From Theropithecus gelada (taxonomy: Eukaryota; Chordata; Mammalia; Primates; Cercopithecidae): a DNA stretch of 64,000 bases. The position numbers and the translations under genes are program-made. The notes below the pieces were generated by a model. The model searched no databases. It was not told the origin of the DNA and worked only from the letters and a program-made list of their open reading frames with translations. Where the stretch lies: the NCBI RefSeq assembly GCF_003255815.1, contig NC_037673.1, positions 86,468,944-86,532,943 of the forward strand. The letters are read 5' to 3'. Of this stretch, positions 46,801-56,965 are shown piece after piece. Numbering within the stretch: the first letter of the stretch is position 1; every line of letters starts with the position of its first letter.

Positions 46801-46926
46801 TAGCAGTCAAGTAAAAGTCAGTGGTGGGTTTTCCATTAATATAAGATCAAGAATTTTTTCCATTATGTGACACAAAAGCCCTGCTGCTTTCATACTGGAA
46901 AAAGTTGTGCTTCATTTCAGCTACTC

Positions 46927-46931
<5 letters not shown>

Positions 46932-46961
<30 letters not shown>
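46932..46961. repeat. (TG)n microsatellite
   Basis: About 15 TG units followed by a GA-rich segment (to about 46982). Confidence 0.95.
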
Positions 46962-46964
<3 letters not shown>

Positions 46965-46982
46965 AGAGACAGAGAGAGACAA

Positions 46983-47315
46983 AGACTCTGAAACAGCTGC
47001 TAAAGAGAGCAAATTGGGATGAATGCATAACCCATTATTAGAGAATAGCATTTTGATACCCCACTCCTAGTTCAATCTTAGTTTATTTCTTTTTTGCCTC
47101 ATTTCTCTCATTTTTAATTTTTTTATGTTGAGCAACTTTATAAGCAACTTGAAACCTTTTTTAGGCACATCAATTAATCGTTTTGTATTTTGTAGAAATA
47201 ATTAAAAAGCATAACAAAGATCTAGTGCCTGTTTGCTGAAGAGGAAAGTATGGGCAAAAAAATCATGAGGATGCTATTTACTGCTGCCTGGATATTGAAG
47301 TAACATGTTAGGAGC
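46983..47315. other. Unassigned sequence
   Basis: No gene or confident repeat recognised. Confidence 0.4.
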
Positions 47316-47316
47316 C

Positions 47317-47660
47317 TTCTTAGTCCATTTGGGATACTATAACAAAATACGATAGACCAGGTAGCATATAAATAATAGACACTTATTTGTCTTGGTTCTG
47401 GAGGCTGGGAAGTTCAATATCAAGGCGCTGGCAGAAGGACCCCATGTTGGTTTATAGACAGCCATCTTTTTACTATAACTTCCCGTGGCAGAAAGGCAAG
47501 AGTCTGTCTGGGGCTTCTTTTATAAGGGTACTAATCCCATTCATGAGGGCTCTGCTCTAGTGACCTAATCACTCCCCCAAAGCCCTACCTCCTAGTACCA
47601 TCACATTGGGGATTTCAACATGTAAATTTTGGGAAGACACAAACATTCAAACTACAGCAG
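47317..47660 (-). mobile_element. MLT1-type MaLR solo LTR, antisense
   Basis: 'agtccatttgggatactata', 'tctggaggctgggaagttca', 'ttttataagggtactaatcc', 'cattcatgagggctctgctc' and 'catcacattggggatttcaa' are the reverse complement of an MLT1-class LTR. No internal region is present. Confidence 0.88.
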
Positions 47661-47664
47661 GCAG

Positions 47665-48200
47665 AACCTTTAATAGAACTGCCTCATCTTCAAAGTCACA
47701 GTAGAGGAGGCCACTGAGATTGTGTGTGCTTCCCCACCCTTCAAAACAGCAACCAGAAAGAACACATCCCTGAGTAGGCAAGTCATCCCAACATGAAGGC
47801 TTAATTACCGTCTCCCCTTTCTGTGATTTTAAACCTCGGATTTACTGTAGACAATTTTCAGTTACCTCGACAGAACCAAATAAAGATTTAAACACATATT
47901 ATAAAAAGGTTGTAGGTTTTTCTTGCTTTCAGATGACTAAGCACTGACCCAGAGCCTTCACATTTAAGTCACTGCTATGAGTGCTCTAAAGGAAACGTTT
48001 GCTTTTCTGAGAAATGGTATTAGACACTGGATTAGAGGTGATGACAACTTTATGGATTAAGACCTCTGATAAGCTTGTTGTTGCAAAAAAATGGGGGATA
48101 TTAACCAAACATTTGAGTAGCATATGAAATGAAATATGAATACAGTTAAGTGCCATATATGATTTCTATACATGAGGAGACATTACAGTGCTACAGCAAA
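47665..48200. other. Unassigned sequence
   Basis: No gene or confident repeat recognised. Confidence 0.4.
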
Positions 48201-48204
48201 GAAA

Positions 48205-48440
48205 TTAAATCAATTTGCCTACTAAAGTTAATGATAATAATGACTGTCCTTTACTGAGTCCTTACCACATGCTAGGTACATGCTAAGCATTTTGATTGCC
48301 TCATTTATCTCTCACAACAAATTTGTGGGGCAAAAACCAGATTTTATTTATATTTTACAAATAAGGCTACTGAGGCTCAGAGAGGTAGTTTCTTTCACCC
48401 ATAGTCACAGAGCTATTAAAAAGCAGTGCTGGTGCTCAAA
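48205..48440 (-). mobile_element. MIR SINE, antisense
   Basis: 'ctttactgagtccttaccac', 'atgctaggtacatgctaagc', 'aaggctactgaggctcagag' and 'tagtcacagagctattaaaa' are MIR read in reverse. Confidence 0.92.
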
Positions 48441-48646
48441 ACCAGGGCTATCTGGTTCAGAGTTCACATCAGTAAGCACTTCACTTCTCACTGTTTTGTG
48501 AAATCATCATGTTCTTCTTTTCTTCAATTCAGAATGACCCAGACAGTGGTGAGTTTTGGTATATTTCCGCACATAATCCAACCCAGCAAGATTAGTCTGT
48601 GTTCTGGGTGACAGCAGGCAACAGGATCTTTAAGCAAGTCTTTAAT

Positions 48647-49905
48647 TTAGAGGTTGGTGCAAAAGTAACTGTGAATTTTAAATCATTGTATAACTAGCCT
48701 CAAACACATCTTTATTAATCAAAATAGAATCCATTACAATTGACACATTTTTGCCAACAAGAAATAAGTTTGTTTATTCCTGTAGCATAAAAATCTGTGC
48801 TTCAGGATGTGATGAACTGTTGGAGAGCATTTTCTGCATCCTGCTGGTTGTAGAAGCATTTTCCCTGTAAAAAGTTGTCGAGATGCTTGAAGAAGTGGTA
48901 GTTGGTTGGCAAAAGGTTAGGTGACTATGGCAGATGAGGCAAAACTTCGGAGCCCAATTCATTCAACTTTTGAAGTATTGGTTGTGCGTTGTGCAGTTGG
49001 GCGTTGTCATGGAGATGAATTGGGCCCTTTCTGTTGCGCAATGCCGGCTGCAGGCATTGCAGTTTTCAGTGCATCTCTTCGATTTGCTGAGCATACTTCT
49101 CAGAGGTAATGGTTTCGCCAGGATTCAGAAAGCTGTAGTGGATCAGACCAGCAACAAACCACCAAACAGTGACCATGACCTTTTTTTGGTGCAAGTTTGG
49201 CTTTGGGAAGTGCTTTGGAGCTCGGTCCAACCACTAAGCTGGTCATCACCAGTTGTCCCATAAAATCCACTTTCATCGCACGTCACAATCCAATTGAAAA
49301 ATGGTTCATTGTTATTGCATAGAATACAAGAAGACTACACTTCAAAATGACAATTTTTTAAAATTTTTCTTTCAGCTCATGAGGCACCCACTTACCGAGC
49401 TTTTTCACCTTTCCAATTTGCTTCAAATGCCCAACGACAGTAGAATGGTCTCCATTGGGTTCTTTGCCAACTTCTTGTGTTGTTGTAAAATGATCAGCTT
49501 CGATGGTTGCTCTCAATTGGTCATTGTCAACTTCCGATGGCCGCCCACTAGGCTCCTTATCTTCAAGGCTCTTGTCTCCTTTGCAAAACTTGAACCACTA
49601 CTGCACTATACATATGTTAGCCATTCCTGGGCCAGAATGCATTATTGATGGTGCAAGTTGTCTCCACTGCTTTATGACACATTTTGAACTAGAATAAGAA
49701 AATCACTCGAATTTGCTTTTTGTCTAATAATCTCCATAGTCTAAAATAAGCATAAAACAAACAGCAAGTAATGTCATTAACAAAAAGCCATAAATCGAGA
49801 AATGCCATTAAAATGATGTATAATATAACCACATTTATTTAAGAATGTATTCCATTATCAAATGGCAAATTCCAACAATGGAAATTCCATTTGTACCAAC
49901 CTAAT
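48647..49905 (-). mobile_element. Hsmar1 mariner element, nearly complete
   Basis: About 1.26 kb (the family consensus is about 1.29 kb) between terminal inverted repeats: 'aggttggtgcaaaagtaact' at the left and, in reverse, 'ttaggttggtacaaatgg' at the right (49888-49905). It encodes a Tc1/mariner transposase remnant on the minus strand (48715-49737). The left repeat has a 2-nt insertion after TTAG. A TA follows the right end (49906-49907). Confidence 0.95.
48715..49737 (-). pseudogene. Hsmar1 mariner transposase, broken
   Basis: The parent enzyme (about 343 residues) cuts and pastes mariner at TA sites. Here the coding span of about 1023 bp survives with several stops and frameshifts. Visible in order are the N-terminal helix-turn-helix region from 49737, SGRPSEVDNDQLRA and STVVGHLKQIGKVKKLGKWV (DNA-binding domain), TCDE (first catalytic Asp), HDNA (second) and PTNYHFFKHLDNF. 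In the last, the third catalytic Asp is Asn. The C-terminus ATGINKLISCWQKCVNCNG ends at 48715-48717. Confidence 0.94.
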
Positions 49906-49909
49906 ATTT

Positions 49910-51145
49910 TCTCCTGACCCCTCTCCACACACCTAGGTAATAGGCCACTATATGAGTAAAGAAAAACATCCCTGACCTTTAGGAAAATTGTATTGTTTAA
50001 AAGTACTTGATACCTTCCCAGATGGGATGCATCTCACACTCTTGAATTTTCAGTGTGTTTTTAAGTTATTTCTATTTTGTAGCACATGCAACATTTATTT
50101 GAAGAAAGAAAAAAAAAAGAAAAGAACAAATAAACTATTGTACCATTATAATGGGAAGTGTTTGAATATATTAATTGGCCCAGCTCCACAATTAAGAAGT
50201 TTGGCTACAATTAAAACCTTTAGAATATCGGTCAGAAATATTTACTGTCTATTAGATCATCATTTTTTTAATGAGAAGAAATTTAGAAAGTTCGTAAGGA
50301 GACAGCCTCACATTCTTTAAAGCCAGTTTTAGACTATTTGGACTTTTCTTATACATGCATGAGTATGCTCAGAAATTCAAATTACTCTGCTGTTCCTATT
50401 TTATTTCGCTACCCTGAAATCCTGTTGTTGAAACTACAAGACTTAAAAATAACAGGAACATCCTGTTGACAAAAATAAATTCCTTATGATAAAATATTTT
50501 TCAACTGAAGCCAATTTTTTTTTTGGATGGGGAAAGGGCCTTGGTGGGACAGGGGATTGTGAGTGGCAGAATGCTGATTTGGGTTCATTGCTCTTTCCTC
50601 CTAGCTTTGCTCTCTCTCCCTCTAAGGGAATGAGTTGTATTATTTTACATGAATTTTTGTGTTATGCAAAAATGTTGATGTGTGATGTCTTTGAAAACTG
50701 TTTTATGGAAGAAATATGTGTGTCTGTGCTGCCCAGGTATTACTAGTGAGTATTATACTTAGGAATGAGCATGTTTAGTGTGATGTTCACTAACACTTGA
50801 TTTATTCAATAGTTCCCTAACCCCTGAGAATGCATATGCAAAGAATAAAACGTTTGAGACATTTGCTTGACAAGGGGTTTAGATTATTAGCAGAATCTGA
50901 TCCCTGAAAACATTTTAGGTTATTTTTCCATGGAGTCTGACTCACGCTGCAGAGCCTCATGACAGCACTGACCAGGAGTTTAAACAGTCAGGTGCTGGGC
51001 AAGCCTCAGAAGTCCTTGCACTTGGTTTCTTCACCCATGATGCTGGAGGGAGGGTGGCATGACTTCTCCTATCCCTTCTAGTGCTAAGAGTCTATGAAGG
51101 AACTTATTTCTTAAAGAAGGAAGTGCTGTTATCTTTCTAGTGGGC
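49910..51145. other. Unassigned sequence
   Basis: No gene or confident repeat recognised. The 110-codon frame at 49988-50320 has no known domain. Confidence 0.45.
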
Positions 51146-51147
51146 AG

Positions 51148-51325
51148 CTCAGAATGACAGGGATATTAATAGTGGCCTGCATTCCAACAGTCAACACTGA
51201 GATCCTCCAGCAGTCACCCCATCCAGAATGCAGGCTTTGAAAGGCTAGAAACCCTCCCTCTTGCATAAAATCATTAGGTAATTGACCTTTTTTTCTTTTT
51301 TGGCACTTTTTGCCCTCTTTTTGGA
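51148..51325 (-). repeat. Repeat pair C, copy 1
   Basis: On the minus strand this aligns without help to 53858-54004: both carry 'tccaaaaagagggcaaaa', 'ttacctaatgattttat/ct' and 'agcctgcatt(c/t)tggatggg'. Similarity is about 80% by eye. The translated segments 'KGQLPNDF' and 'FLAFQSLH' are shared, but both reading frames are short. Family not recognised. Confidence 0.7.
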
Positions 51326-51944
51326 AGCTTCGTGGGAGTGGGACAGGAGTATGGAAGATAAGAAACCCTAAGTTTAAATCCCTAGAAAAGCCCCTGCACC
51401 AACAGCTCAATTTACTGCTGCTAACACCACTGGCCAGACTGGTTTGTCAGCCATTGGCGGTATGATGGTGTCATGTTGGGCTTCCTTGAGTAGTACATGC
51501 CTCTTTTTGAATGACCCATACTTACCTTGGCTTTTCAAATTGGACCAAGTTTCAACACTGATTTTGCAGAAACACACATGAGTCATGAGGAAAAGCAGCA
51601 AAGGGAAAGTTTTCCTGCTTCCCCTCATGCGAATGTGCTGTGGACACAGGCAGACAATCATAATTGCATGACTGAGTCACCTTAAACACCTGCTGATTGG
51701 TAAGGAACTCGGGAGAGAAAGAGCTGGTTTCACCTACCTCTTCCATAGTCTACCCTGACCACCCCAACTGAGAGGCTGTTTTCTTTCACTGAACTCATAC
51801 TGCACAGCACTTTTCTCTGACACGTAAAGAAATGTGATGAATGTTCACACTTTCCTCTCTACTATTTGATATCTTCTCCTTTTTAATGCAAATTAAATCT
51901 TGTATATTATATACATAAGAGGATTTGGGCTTAGCAATAGATGA
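51326..51944. other. Unassigned sequence
   Basis: May belong to the same old element as repeat C, but I see no match to the flanks of the second copy. Confidence 0.4.
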
Positions 51945-52180
51945 CAGTGATCCTAGTTATCTTTTATTGAGTACCTACAGCATGCTAGCCTCTGATCCAA
52001 GATCTTTACATGTATTCAATCATTTGGTTCTCACTATACTCTTGTAAGGTAGATGCCATTGTTTTCCCCATTTTATTTTTTGGAAAACTGAGGTGTGGAG
52101 AAGCTACATACTGAGGATGTGGAGAAGTTACATAGTTGCAAAGTCAATAAGAGGTGTACCTGGGATCGTTCCAAATATCT
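51945..52180 (-). mobile_element. MIR SINE, antisense
   Basis: 'ttattgagtacctacagcat', 'caatcatttggttctcacta', 'ggaaaactgaggtgtggaga', 'aagttacatagttgcaaagt' are MIR read in reverse. The stretch 'gaggtgtggagaagctacat' and 'gaggatgtggagaagttaca' looks locally duplicated. Confidence 0.88.
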
Positions 52181-52189
52181 GGCCTCGGA

Positions 52190-53070
52190 GCCTTCATTAT
52201 TACCAGTATTTTTTTGTGAGCAGAATTATTCTAACCCATCAGTAAAAGGCTTCTCCTCACTCTGTCCTTCCCCCTACATTATACCCTCAACAGCAAGATC
52301 ATTTTCTTTTGAGAAGCTTCTTTACGAAAGTCATAAAGGAGCTCTCTTGACATCTGTCTGTCTAGCTTAGGGCAGTTCAAATTGGGACCTTTAAAATGTT
52401 GCCTCTACATATGTATGATCTAATTCTTACCACTTCAAAGCTTCTGGGAAAGCTTCAGGGAAAGTGAAATGTGTCATTTCCCCCTCAATATTGGGAATTC
52501 CCCATAAAGTGGATAAAATTTTAGCTTGTATTTCCTTTACTTTTAGTTTTACTTTCCTCTTCTGAAATTAATTCATGACTGTATCTCAAGTTTACTCCAG
52601 ATTTTTTGTCCAATATTTCTTTTTAACATTATTGAATATCCCTTGCACATTGGCCTTTTACATTTCTTAAGTTTCCAGTTTTAACTGTAACATTGCAGGA
52701 CACATAAAAATGATAAATAAATACTAATTAATAGTAACACAATAGACTAACTAGCAACAATCCAATATGAGCATATTTAGGGTTTAGATATCTTAGTACA
52801 TTTTTATGTACTAACCTGTTACACAGCAAACACCAACATCCTTACATATTTATTCAAAAAAAAAATTAGGATACCAGAATTGAAATGGGCTCTGCAACAG
52901 AGCTGAGTATTGGATTTGAGACATAACTAATCTACAACTTAAGATAATAACCTTAAAATGATGGACATATAACCTCATCTACTCACACTGTCGCTGTTTT
53001 CCTGTTGTTTGTTTATTTGTTGCTGGGGGACGGGGCAGTAGTTTTGGTTCTTTTGCTTGTTTGTTTGGTT
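52190..53070. other. Unassigned sequence
   Basis: No gene or confident repeat recognised. Confidence 0.4.
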
Positions 53071-53072
53071 GG

Positions 53073-53225
53073 TTTTTTGAGACACTCTGTCACCCAGGCT
53101 GGAGTGCGGTGGCATGATCATGGCTCACTGCAGCATGTCTCCCAGGCTCCAGCCATCCTCCCGCCTTAGCCTCCCAAGTAGTTGGAACTACAGGCATACT
53201 CCACCATGCCTGGCAATTTTATATA

Positions 53226-53270
<45 letters not shown>

Positions 53271-53409
53271 GTTTTTTGTTTTTTTTTTAATAGGGATGAG
53301 GTTTCATCATGTTGCCAAGGCTGGTTTCAAACTCCTAGCCTCAAGCAATCCCCCAACCTCAGCCTGCGGAAGTGCTGAGGTTACAAGCATGAGCCAACCC
53401 TCCTGGCGA
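53073..53409 (-). mobile_element. AluJ SINE, antisense, with internal TG expansion
   Basis: Reverse Alu dimer from 'gagacactctgtcacccagg' to 'ccaaccctcctggcga'. A TG/TA microsatellite (53223-53271) expanded in the linker between the monomers. Confidence 0.93.
53223..53271. repeat. (TG)n/(TA)n microsatellite inside the Alu
   Basis: About 16 TG units then TATATATA, located at the Alu central A-rich linker rather than its tail. Confidence 0.95.
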
Positions 53410-53857
53410 CTGTTTTCTTAATAATTGAAAATTACCTTACTATTTCCAGAATTTTATGATTAAAATTTTAATAATAGTGCAAAGAAATGTGTAGTGTATT
53501 TTAAACAGAGTATGACTAACTTTAACCGATGATTTCTTAATGATTTTTAAGTTATCATTTAGGATCACCAGTTATTGCAATGTGCTGCAAATGTTAATAT
53601 GACTAAAGATGGCACATATGGGCATGACTGAATGTTCACCCCTGCATGGAATGCTCTAGAATTTTTTTCTTGGAGCATTTGTAACTATCACATAAAGCCA
53701 TATATGGGGCTAATTTCCAGGTCAATGTAATGTGGCTACTGTTCTGTAAAATGTGGTGAATAATTAAAAGTTGAATTATCCTTCTACAAAATGATGTTTG
53801 CCCTTTTGAGGAATCAAACCATTGCTGTGAGGATTCTTTTGCCAGTGAGACATCTGC
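53410..53857. other. Unassigned sequence
   Basis: No gene recognised. The minus frame 53636-54103 (155 codons) is the longest in this part. It spans repeat C copy 2 and shows no known domain. Confidence 0.4.
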
Positions 53858-54004
53858 ATCATCAATAGTGGCCAAGAGTGACACCCCTTGGGCATAGACC
53901 CATCCAAAATGCAGGCTCTGAAAGGCAAGAAACTCTCCCTTTTCTAGAAAATCATTAGGTAACTGGCCTTTTCTTTCCAGGTACCTTTTGCCCTCTTTTT
54001 GGAG
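53858..54004 (-). repeat. Repeat pair C, copy 2
   Basis: Partner of 51148-51325, same orientation, about 2.7 kb apart. Similarity ends at 54004 and at about 53858, so the shared core is about 150 bp. Confidence 0.7.
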
Positions 54005-55868
54005 CAAGAGGTAATAACAGGACACCTTGAATACTCTAGGACAATGACATTTTCCAGTACCAAACAATTTTGTTTTCTGAGAGAACATAGAGCATTCATA
54101 CACACAAAAAATAACAAGTCAGCCTGACCTTATTCTGATGAAATGCTGATGGGGCTTGATTCACTGGAATCTACCTGGAATGAAGTTGGCAAGCAGTGTC
54201 CAGTGGATTTATTTCAGCAGTTTTATCGAGTTACTTGGGGAACAGGCTGCTCAGACTTCAGTTTCTTGGAAAAAGAAAAAAAAAAGTATATTGATTTTTG
54301 GACTGTTTTTCATCAACTGTCTTTAACCTACTAATACTTGGAGTCCATTATTTGCCCTTGGAATTATATGTAAATATATTTAACTCCTTAATGAGCCAGG
54401 GATGTGGGCAATTCTTCCTTATTCACCAAGAGCTAATTATTTACAATATAAGGTAGTATTTTAATGTAGGCAGTGTATCTGACTACTTCAAAATCTTAGT
54501 TTAATATTAAATGAAATCAAATATCTGCTCCTTTCAAATTAGATGAAATAATATTGCTATAATAGGTCCGTTTTTTCTTCCGTATCTTTTCAAGCAATAT
54601 AAGCATAAGAGTACATTTTAAGTACTTAAAAATGAGCCCAATTCTTGTTCCTTGGTCCTTTGGCATTTTTTTGAGGCATTTGTCAATACGTAGAGTTAGC
54701 AACTCTCACCGTGGTGTGGAGTGTGCTCTAAAACAGGTAGACATGGTAGTGATCCTATGAATCTTTAAGAGCAATGTTGTTGAAAGAGCAGGTGTGTGTT
54801 CACTCCCTTTTTCTCTCTATCACTTGCTCACTAGCTATGTTTTAACTATGGTCATTGTAGTTGCATGTAAATCCACAAAACTTATTTCAAGTCGAAGGGA
54901 GGTGGGGATATAGAAGTATACCACAGGCATTCACGCGAATATTCAATAGCGGGAAATGAGGTACAGTTGGACCTCCGGAGACCTAGAACTAGCATGCCAG
55001 AAACCAGAGCCACATTCTTCTTCTTTTAGGGACCACAGAGTCTCTCACTTCTGTGTTGTTACTTGCATTGGAACCCTCTTCTTCTCTCCCCTTCTCTCTT
55101 GCTTCCTCTTCCCCTTTCTCTGTTAATTTCTTCTGAAGATTTGTGTATTTGCTCCAATATGGCCATTTGCCCTGACATCAGCTCTAGTGCCCACCAGTAA
55201 TGTGCAACTCTCCCTGTCAGATTCTCAAGGGCAAAAGACAGATTGGCTCAGCTCAGCTTTTAGAGCAGAGTCACCAAATTATAAGTCAGGGGCATGCAAG
55301 AATGGTTGTCTGAGGCAGGTGTTCATCTCAGAGCTAGTCATCTGTGGCTGGGGGAGTGGGGGTGGAGGACGTAGCACAGGGATCCCCCTTTCCAGAAACT
55401 TTGAGCAGCACAGGTCACTGTGGAACATGTCTGTTGCACTCACACAGAAACCTTATTCCTTCAACAGCTGTTTAGATGCAGCAGAACTGAATATTAACAT
55501 CCTACTACACCCACTGCACCCCGGCACTTTCCTTCCCATCTCGTTCGGCCGGTCTGCAGATCTGCTGTATCCTCTGTCACTTTAATGCTAGCTCTCCTTT
55601 TCTGCAACATTCAGATTGCTTCTGAACATTGCATCTGAAGAGCCCAGACTTCTAAATATCACAGATCTCTGCTTTTCTATCCCTTTTGCTTTCAGCTGTT
55701 TTTCTTTCTCGCTGGTTCTTCAGGCTGTTGTGACCACCTTGTGCTGTGAAACCTCTGTCTGCTTCTTTTTGGAGTTCCATAGCCCCTTGGCTCCCTACCA
55801 AAGAGATGTAAAGATTAGCTAGTTAATTAGACTAAGCTACTTTATGTCTAAAGAGTGTGCTAGAAGAG
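54005..55868. other. Unassigned sequence, about 1.9 kb
   Basis: No confident repeat or gene. The 132-codon frame at 55187-55585 has no known domain and no splice or promoter context that I can support. Confidence 0.45.
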
Positions 55869-55878
55869 TGTTTCTCAA

Positions 55879-55880
<2 letters not shown>

Positions 55881-55909
<29 letters not shown>

Positions 55910-56187
55910 GAGACAGAGTTTCACTCTGTTACCCAGGCTGGAGTGCAGTGGCACTATCTTGGCTCACTGCAACCTCCACCTCCTGGGCTCAAGCAATCCT
56001 CCCACTTCACCCTCCAAGAAACTGGGACCACAGGCATGATGCCACCGCACCCGGCTAATTTTTGTATTTTGTAGAGATGGGGTTTCTCCGTGTTGCTCAG
56101 GCTGGTTTTGAACTCCTGAGCTCAAACAATCTGCCCACCTCGGCCTCCCAAAGTGCTGAGATTACAGGCATGAGCCACTGCACCAAC
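55881..56187 (-). mobile_element. Alu SINE (S/J type), antisense
   Basis: A 29-T tract followed by the reverse Alu dimer to 'gccactgcaccaac'. Approximate target duplication: 'tgtttctca' (55869-55877) and 'tgtttttctca' (56189-56199). Confidence 0.94.
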
Positions 56188-56202
56188 TGTTTTTCTCAGA
56201 CT

Positions 56203-56690
56203 TTAAACTGTTTTCCTGTTTGCTCCAAGAATGCCCGGCAGCGGCGCTTGTGGCTACAGCGTTTACCCCAAGATAACTTTGCCACAAAATATCTCGCTTT
56301 TATTATTTTCATGTCTGTCTAGTATATGGATTTTAGAAACAAAAGACATAATTCTATTTATAGCATTCTATTTTTAGTAGTGGTATTTTCATTTACAATA
56401 TATAGTAATTCCCTATCGTTTAAGTTGTCAAATCCTAGAAAATGTAGCATTCCTACGCATGATGTTAACATCATTTTGGAACAGTTGTTGGCGGAAGATT
56501 CATTTGATGAGTCAGATTTTTCCAAAATAGAAGATTCTGATGATTCAGACGATTCTGATGTTAGTTCTGTTTAGAAATAACTCCAAGAACAGTTTTCATG
56601 TTTTCTTTTCACATTGAAAATCAGTCAAATTTGCTTCAGCCTCAAAGAACATGTTTATGTAAAATTAAATGAGGCCGGCAGTGAAGTGCA
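56203..56690 (+). mobile_element. piggyBac element relic (PGBD4/MER75-like)
   Basis: Between the Alu and about 56690 lies a non-autonomous piggyBac-type element, recognised by the transposase N-terminus it encodes at 56425-56574. The GC-rich 'gcccggcagcggcgcttgtg' near the left (56233-56252) and 'aggccggcagtgaagtgcac' at the right (56672-56691) look like related subterminal motifs. TTAA, the piggyBac target, occurs at 56203-56206 and 56665-56668, but I cannot prove either is the true boundary. The catalytic domain is absent. Confidence 0.75.
56425..56574 (+). pseudogene. piggyBac transposase N-terminal fragment (PGBD4-like)
   Basis: The frame reads SNPRKCSIPTHDV, then LEQLLAEDSFDESDF and an acidic SDDSDDSD run. 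This matches my recollection of the start of human PGBD4, a piggyBac-derived protein related to MER75. The codon where PGBD4 has its start Met is TTG (56425-56427). The open frame extends upstream to an ATG at 56326, but that part looks like non-coding leader. A stop at 56572-56574 follows about 49 residues, so no DDD catalytic core is encoded. It is a relic, not a functional gene. Confidence 0.78.
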
Positions 56691-56714
56691 CTTTTTTTTC
56701 TAAACAGGATTAAT

Positions 56715-56830
56715 ACACATAGGAAACACCTGGGGAACTTGTGAAACTGCAGATGAGATGCAGGAGCTCCATGGGGGAGCTGATGGTGGTGATGCTGATG
56801 GAAGAACAACACAACTTCCAGTAGAAGATT
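56715..56830 (+). mobile_element. MER5A-like fragment
   Basis: 'aaacacctggggaacttgtg' and 'gaaactgcagatgagatgca' match part of a MER5A element. Rest diverged or lost. Confidence 0.5.
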
Positions 56831-56859
56831 AGATTCAGAAGTGTTGTGCATTGTTGTAA

Positions 56860-56965
56860 ATATATTCTCCCTGACAGGAGGGACGATGCCTTAGGCATCT
56901 TTATATGCCCTTCCATGCCCAGCACTGTAGCTGGTATGTGATTGATATTTAAATGTTGATTGGAT
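56860..56965 (+). mobile_element. L2 LINE fragment
   Basis: 'ttctccctgacaggagggac', 'tatatgcccttccatgccca' and 'gcactgtagctggtatgtga' fit the L2 3' end. Confidence 0.65.

Noticed and set aside
49301..49648. 115-codon plus-strand frame
   Set aside because: Antisense to the Hsmar1 transposase remnant.
53636..54103. 155-codon minus-strand frame as a gene
   Set aside because: Only the 150-bp core is shared with another copy, the rest shows no domain, and the core itself is a repeat. I kept the pair as a finding instead.
55187..55585. 132-codon plus-strand frame
   Set aside because: No recognisable domain or repeat of its own and no supporting signals. Such lengths occur by chance in 64 kb.
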